Shown here one piece after another: positions 6,969 to 9,292 of a stretch of DNA of 9,292 nt. The notes under the pieces were generated by a model that saw only the letters and a list, made by a program, of their open reading frames with translations, did no database searches and was not told the origin of the DNA. Both the position numbers and the translations under genes were made by a program. Source of the stretch: JBCBWG01 sp964579305 (GTDB lineage Bacteria; Pseudomonadota; Alphaproteobacteria; Rhizobiales; Hyphomicrobiaceae); the NCBI GenBank assembly GCA_964579305.1, contig CAZOGY010000134.1:1-9292 (forward strand), read 5' to 3'. Numbering within the stretch: the stretch's first letter is position 1; the number at the start of each line of letters is the position of its first letter.

Positions 6969-7793
6969 TCAACGGCCTTTGAATTGCGGCTCGCGCTTTT
7001 CCATGAACGCGCGGCGGCCTTCGATATAATCTTCAGAATCAAAGCACGCCTGCACCATTGCATCGACCTTTGCCAGATCGCGCTCGTGCGGCGGCTTTCC
7101 AATTTCACGCGCAACGGCCTTGATCGTCGCAACCGTCATCGGCGCATTATTGGAGATCGTCTCAGCCATCTCTGAGACGTGCGCATCAAGCCCATCGGCT
7201 GGGATCACGGCATTCACAAGTCCGATATCGTAGGCTTCTTCGACGGGCATACGCCGCGCCGTATAAAACAGCTCCATCGCGCGCGAGACACCGACCACCT
7301 CAGCAAGCCGGTTCACGCCGACGAACCCATAACCAAGGCCAAGACGCGCAGCGGGAATGCCGAACTTTGAGCCTTCCGACGCAATCCGCATATCGCAGCA
7401 GATGGCAAGGTTCATACCGCCGCCGATGCAGTATCCCTGGATCTTTGCGATCGTTGGTTTTGGAAAATTATAAAGCCGCTCATACACGCTTGCCGACGTT
7501 GCGTTGTAGGTCTTGACCGCTTCTTGCGTCGACCGCTCGCTTTCAAACTTCGAGATGTCGGCGCCCGACACGAACGCCTTACCGCCAGCTCCAGTCACGA
7601 TCAGCACACGCAAATCCGGATCGGCCGCATATGCGTCGAGCAACCCGCGCATGCGCTGCCACATTTCAAGCGATACCGCGTTGTGGCGTGCTGGATTGTT
7701 GAACGTGATCGTCGCCACGTGCCCTTGTCTCTCCGCCTTGAGCTTTTCCTCAACCGGAGCCTCACCGACCTGCGCTGTAGCCGCATCACCCAT
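6969..7793 (-). CDS. Crotonase-superfamily (enoyl-CoA hydratase-like) protein
   Basis: This 274-residue protein has the crotonase fold and should act on an acyl-CoA thioester. The oxyanion-hole elements are GKAFVSGADISKF (71-83) and IQGYCIGGGMNLAICCDMRI (118-137). The C-terminus SEDYIEGRRAFMEKREPQF is typical of the superfamily. Both catalytic glutamates of classical enoyl-CoA hydratase (rat Glu144 and Glu164) are missing: Asn128 and Ala148 stand at those places. In an ungapped alignment from memory, Tyr155 (LGLGYGFVG) falls on Tyr140 of E. coli methylmalonyl-CoA decarboxylase ScpB. The enzyme is therefore unlikely to be a standard hydratase; a decarboxylase, isomerase or other crotonase reaction is open. 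The frame opens at 7856, but GGGAGG six bases before the ATG at 7793 fixes the start there. The first 20 residues are a low-complexity leader. It is divergent from the DUF3775 gene. Confidence 0.88.
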   Translation of the reverse strand: MGDAATAQVGEAPVEEKLKAERQGHVATITFNNPARHNAVSLEMWQRMRGLLDAYAADPDLRVLIVTGAGGKAFVSGADISKFESERSTQEAVKTYNATSASVYERLYNFPKPTIAKIQGYCIGGGMNLAICCDMRIASEGSKFGIPAARLGLGYGFVGVNRLAEVVGVSRAMELFYTARRMPVEEAYDIGLVNAVIPADGLDAHVSEMAETISNNAPMTVATIKAVAREIGKPPHERDLAKVDAMVQACFDSEDYIEGRRAFMEKREPQFKGR

Positions 7794-7826
7794 TGTCGCC
7801 TCCCAAGCCATTTTGTTGCGCCCCAA

Positions 7827-7860
7827 GCTTATCGTGGCCGAGGCGGCAAACACCATAAGC
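7827..7860. promoter_or_regulatory. Inverted repeat upstream of the crotonase-like gene
   Basis: GCTTATCGTG (7827-7836) and CACCATAAGC (7851-7860) are inverted copies with one mismatch in ten, separated by 14 bases. They lie 34 bases before the crotonase-like start codon, in the 152-bp region shared with the divergent DUF3775 gene. A dimeric regulator could bind here. I did not find convincing -35 and -10 boxes in the region. Confidence 0.3.
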
Positions 7861-7945
7861 CGCGCCGAATTTTGCCATTGCGCTGCGCAGGCACTCGCGC
7901 CACCGTTCGCACGACAACCACCCGGCCATCAGAGAAGGTCGCACC

Positions 7946-8338
7946 ATGCTTGAGATGTCACCGGAAAAAGTTGCACGGATCATCATCCGCGCTCGCGAAT
8001 TCGACGCCAAGGTCGCGCCGTGGGACGAGGCTGACGATGAGGACGGCATCGAGGCCGTGCTGGAAAACACCGCCGACGATCCGATCGCAGCAGAGCTGAA
8101 AAGTTACATTGATGATCTGAACGTCGACGAACAGATCGAACTTGTCGCCCTGATGTGGGTCGGCCGCGGCACCTATGAGACTGACGAGTTCGCGGACGCC
8201 AAGTCGACCGCCCGGGCTGAGCGGGTCAACGAGACATCGGCCTATCTCATGGGCACGCCCATGCTTGCGGACCATCTCGAAGCCGGCTTGGAAAAGTTCG
8301 GATATGCCGTCGCCGACCTGGAAGACGATGTAACCTGA
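7946..8338 (+). CDS. DUF3775 family protein
   Basis: This 130-residue acidic protein appears to belong to DUF3775, a small uncharacterised family common in alphaproteobacteria. The family-like core is AAELKSYIDDLNVDEQIELV (48-67) followed by ALMWVGRGTYE (68-78). The part before it (about 27-46) is rich in Asp and Glu, and the C-terminal half (TPMLADHLEAGLEKFGY, 104-120) is probably helical. There is no signal peptide or membrane segment, so it should be cytoplasmic. The AGAAGG site at 7933-7938 supports the start. The next gene starts 11 bases after its stop on the same strand, so the two are probably co-transcribed and translationally coupled. The biochemical function is unknown. Confidence 0.8.
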   Translation: MLEMSPEKVARIIIRAREFDAKVAPWDEADDEDGIEAVLENTADDPIAAELKSYIDDLNVDEQIELVALMWVGRGTYETDEFADAKSTARAERVNETSAYLMGTPMLADHLEAGLEKFGYAVADLEDDVT

Positions 8339-8349
8339 TCGGTGGGACC

Positions 8350-9162
8350 ATGATCCAACGCGACAACTGGGGTTGGAAGGCGCGCTTTGGACAGTTCGTT
8401 GTCGCAAGCGAGCCGGTGCCAGAAGCCGAATGGTGGGCCATGATGCCGGCCGGCGTTTCCCTACATGCTGCGCGGATCAAAGCCCCCACGCCGTGGGCCG
8501 CATGGAACGAAGACCGGTCCGGCGTGTCGCTCGAATCCGACCTTGCCCGCGGCGTAGCGCATTTTGCCAGCATGCAGCTTAACGTGGTTGTAACCGGCCA
8601 CAGCTCCTCCAGCATCATGGGCGGCGACGGCTGGGATGCGGCCACGATCAAGCATCTGGAAGGATTGCTTGCGCCCGGCACGATCGCAACCACTAACGGC
8701 CGCGATATGCTGGCTGCCTTGCGCGCAACCGCGGTCGCCAAACCCTTCCTGGTATTCCCGCCGTGGTTCGGTGCCGCCACATTGGACAATGGCGTCGCGT
8801 ATTTTGCGCGCGCCGGCTTTGCGCCGGTCGGCCACATGCGTCCCGATCCCGGCCGCGGCTGGCGGGATGTGCCTGAAGCGGAAATGTACCCCGAAGGCGC
8901 TGGCTTCGCACAGGACGTGGAAAGCCTTTACCGCCAAATCCGCGACGCCTGCCCTGACGCAGCCGACGGCGTCATGATCGTGGGCACCGGCCTACGCTGT
9001 GTCGGCCTCATCGCCGACCTTGAGGCCGATTTGGGACGACCGGTGCTTACGGCCAACCAGGCAAGCCTCTGGCACTGCCTGCGCCTTTCAGGCATTGCTC
9101 CAAGCATCGATGGCTACGGACGGCTGTTCGATTTGCCGATGGCGTCCGGCTCCCGCGTGTAA
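8350..9162 (+). CDS. Asp/Glu racemase / arylmalonate decarboxylase-like protein
   Basis: This 270-residue cytoplasmic protein resembles the Asp/Glu racemase superfamily, in particular the maleate isomerase and arylmalonate decarboxylase branch. The support is VVVTGHSSSSIMGG (79-92), at the place of the first catalytic loop, and GVMIVGTGLRCVGLIADLEADLGRPVLTANQASLWHCLRLSG (207-248). GYGRLFD (255-261) matches the end of Bordetella arylmalonate decarboxylase. Members normally use one or two catalytic cysteines. Here the first loop has His84 and serines, and when the second loop is aligned by eye the position of decarboxylase Cys188 is Gly212, with Cys217 five residues later. A classical racemase or decarboxylase mechanism is therefore doubtful and the substrate is unknown. 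The start follows the DUF3775 stop by 11 bases, with a weak GGTGGG ribosome site at 8341-8346. Confidence 0.72.
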   Translation: MIQRDNWGWKARFGQFVVASEPVPEAEWWAMMPAGVSLHAARIKAPTPWAAWNEDRSGVSLESDLARGVAHFASMQLNVVVTGHSSSSIMGGDGWDAATIKHLEGLLAPGTIATTNGRDMLAALRATAVAKPFLVFPPWFGAATLDNGVAYFARAGFAPVGHMRPDPGRGWRDVPEAEMYPEGAGFAQDVESLYRQIRDACPDAADGVMIVGTGLRCVGLIADLEADLGRPVLTANQASLWHCLRLSGIAPSIDGYGRLFDLPMASGSRV

Positions 9163-9180
9163 CACGCGAGCGCAACACAG

Positions 9181-9193
9181 CTTGGCGGCCAAG
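9181..9193 (+). terminator. Small hairpin after the racemase-like gene
   Basis: CTTGG-CGG-CCAAG is a short perfect stem-loop 18 bases past the stop codon of the two-gene operon. The stem is only 5 bp and no T-run follows directly, so this is a weak terminator candidate. The rest of 9163-9237 shows no clear feature. Confidence 0.25.
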
Positions 9194-9237
9194 CCCGCTC
9201 AGATTTATGGAGAAACGCACCATGTGCCTGATGTACC

Positions 9238-9292
9238 TGGCAGCCCGTAGGGGAATCGAACCCCTGTTTCCAGAATGAAAATCTGGCGTCCT
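9238..9292 (-). tRNA. tRNA-Glu(UUC), 3' part, cut by window edge
   Basis: The minus strand shows the anticodon stem-loop CCAGA-TTTTCAT-TCTGG (9286-9270) with anticodon TTC at 9279-9277, which reads GAA for glutamate. It is followed by a four-base variable region AAAC and a T arm AGGGG-TTCGATT-CCCCT (9265-9249). The acceptor 3' strand ACGGGCT (9248-9242), discriminator G (9241) and encoded CCA (9240-9238) complete the 3' end. Part of the D arm (AGGAC) is present; the 5' end lies beyond the window. Confidence 0.95.

Noticed and set aside
6747..7175. 142-codon plus-strand open frame across the gap and the end of the crotonase-like gene
   Set aside because: Most of it is antisense to the crotonase-like gene, it overlaps the transpeptidase end, and its protein shows no domain or ribosome site.
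8247..8837. 196-codon minus-strand open frame opposite the racemase-like gene
   Set aside because: The plus-strand protein has clear family motifs and an operon context; the antisense translation has neither.
9222..9278. 18-codon frame with a GGAGA site running into the tRNA gene (MCLMYLAARRGIEPLFPE)
   Set aside because: Most of the peptide is simply the complement of the tRNA T arm and anticodon arm, so it is very unlikely to be a gene.
1..9292. CRISPR array, transposase, phage or toxin-antitoxin genes
   Set aside because: I found no regularly spaced direct repeats and no protein with motifs of these systems on either strand.

Overview
The window is GC-rich and densely coded. It looks like an alphaproteobacterial chromosome, probably of the order Hyphomicrobiales (Rhizobiales). 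The reasons are the family combination (two-subunit methylmalonyl-CoA mutase, YkuD transpeptidase with a short basic tail, DUF3775 protein, DUF817 membrane protein), a tRNA-Glu(UUC) with encoded CCA, and hairpin-rich dispersed repeats between genes. The placement rests on gene content and sequence style only.

Layout from left to right. Positions 53-2230 (minus) hold mutB, the catalytic large subunit of methylmalonyl-CoA mutase. The non-coding stretch 2231-2736 holds a possible mutB promoter with an operator-like palindrome and one copy of a hairpin repeat. A second copy of that repeat, in inverted orientation, lies at 1-60 at the other end of mutB. Positions 2737-3687 (plus) encode a DUF817 multi-pass membrane protein. 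Positions 3758-5731 (minus) are mutA, the non-catalytic small subunit. Positions 5732-6027 are a divergent intergenic region with a perfect 12-bp palindrome. Positions 6028-6765 (plus) encode a secreted L,D-transpeptidase. Positions 6969-7793 (minus) encode a crotonase-superfamily protein without the two classical hydratase glutamates. Positions 7946-8338 and 8350-9162 (plus) form a likely two-gene operon: a DUF3775 protein and an Asp/Glu racemase / arylmalonate decarboxylase-like protein. The 3' part of a minus-strand tRNA-Glu gene closes the window.

The best understood function is the end of propionyl-CoA catabolism. MutA and MutB form the adenosylcobalamin-dependent enzyme that turns (R)-methylmalonyl-CoA into succinyl-CoA for the TCA cycle. 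The crotonase-like protein nearby is an acyl-CoA enzyme of unknown reaction. It keeps a tyrosine that aligns with the active-site tyrosine of E. coli methylmalonyl-CoA decarboxylase, so a link to methylmalonyl-CoA is possible but unproven.

The most unusual feature is the arrangement around mutB. The usual adjacent mutA-mutB pair is split by about 1.5 kb carrying an opposite-strand membrane gene, and mutB is bracketed by 60-bp inverted repeats that match at 59 of 60 positions. I found no clear evidence of a new defence system, CRISPR array, transposase or phage gene.
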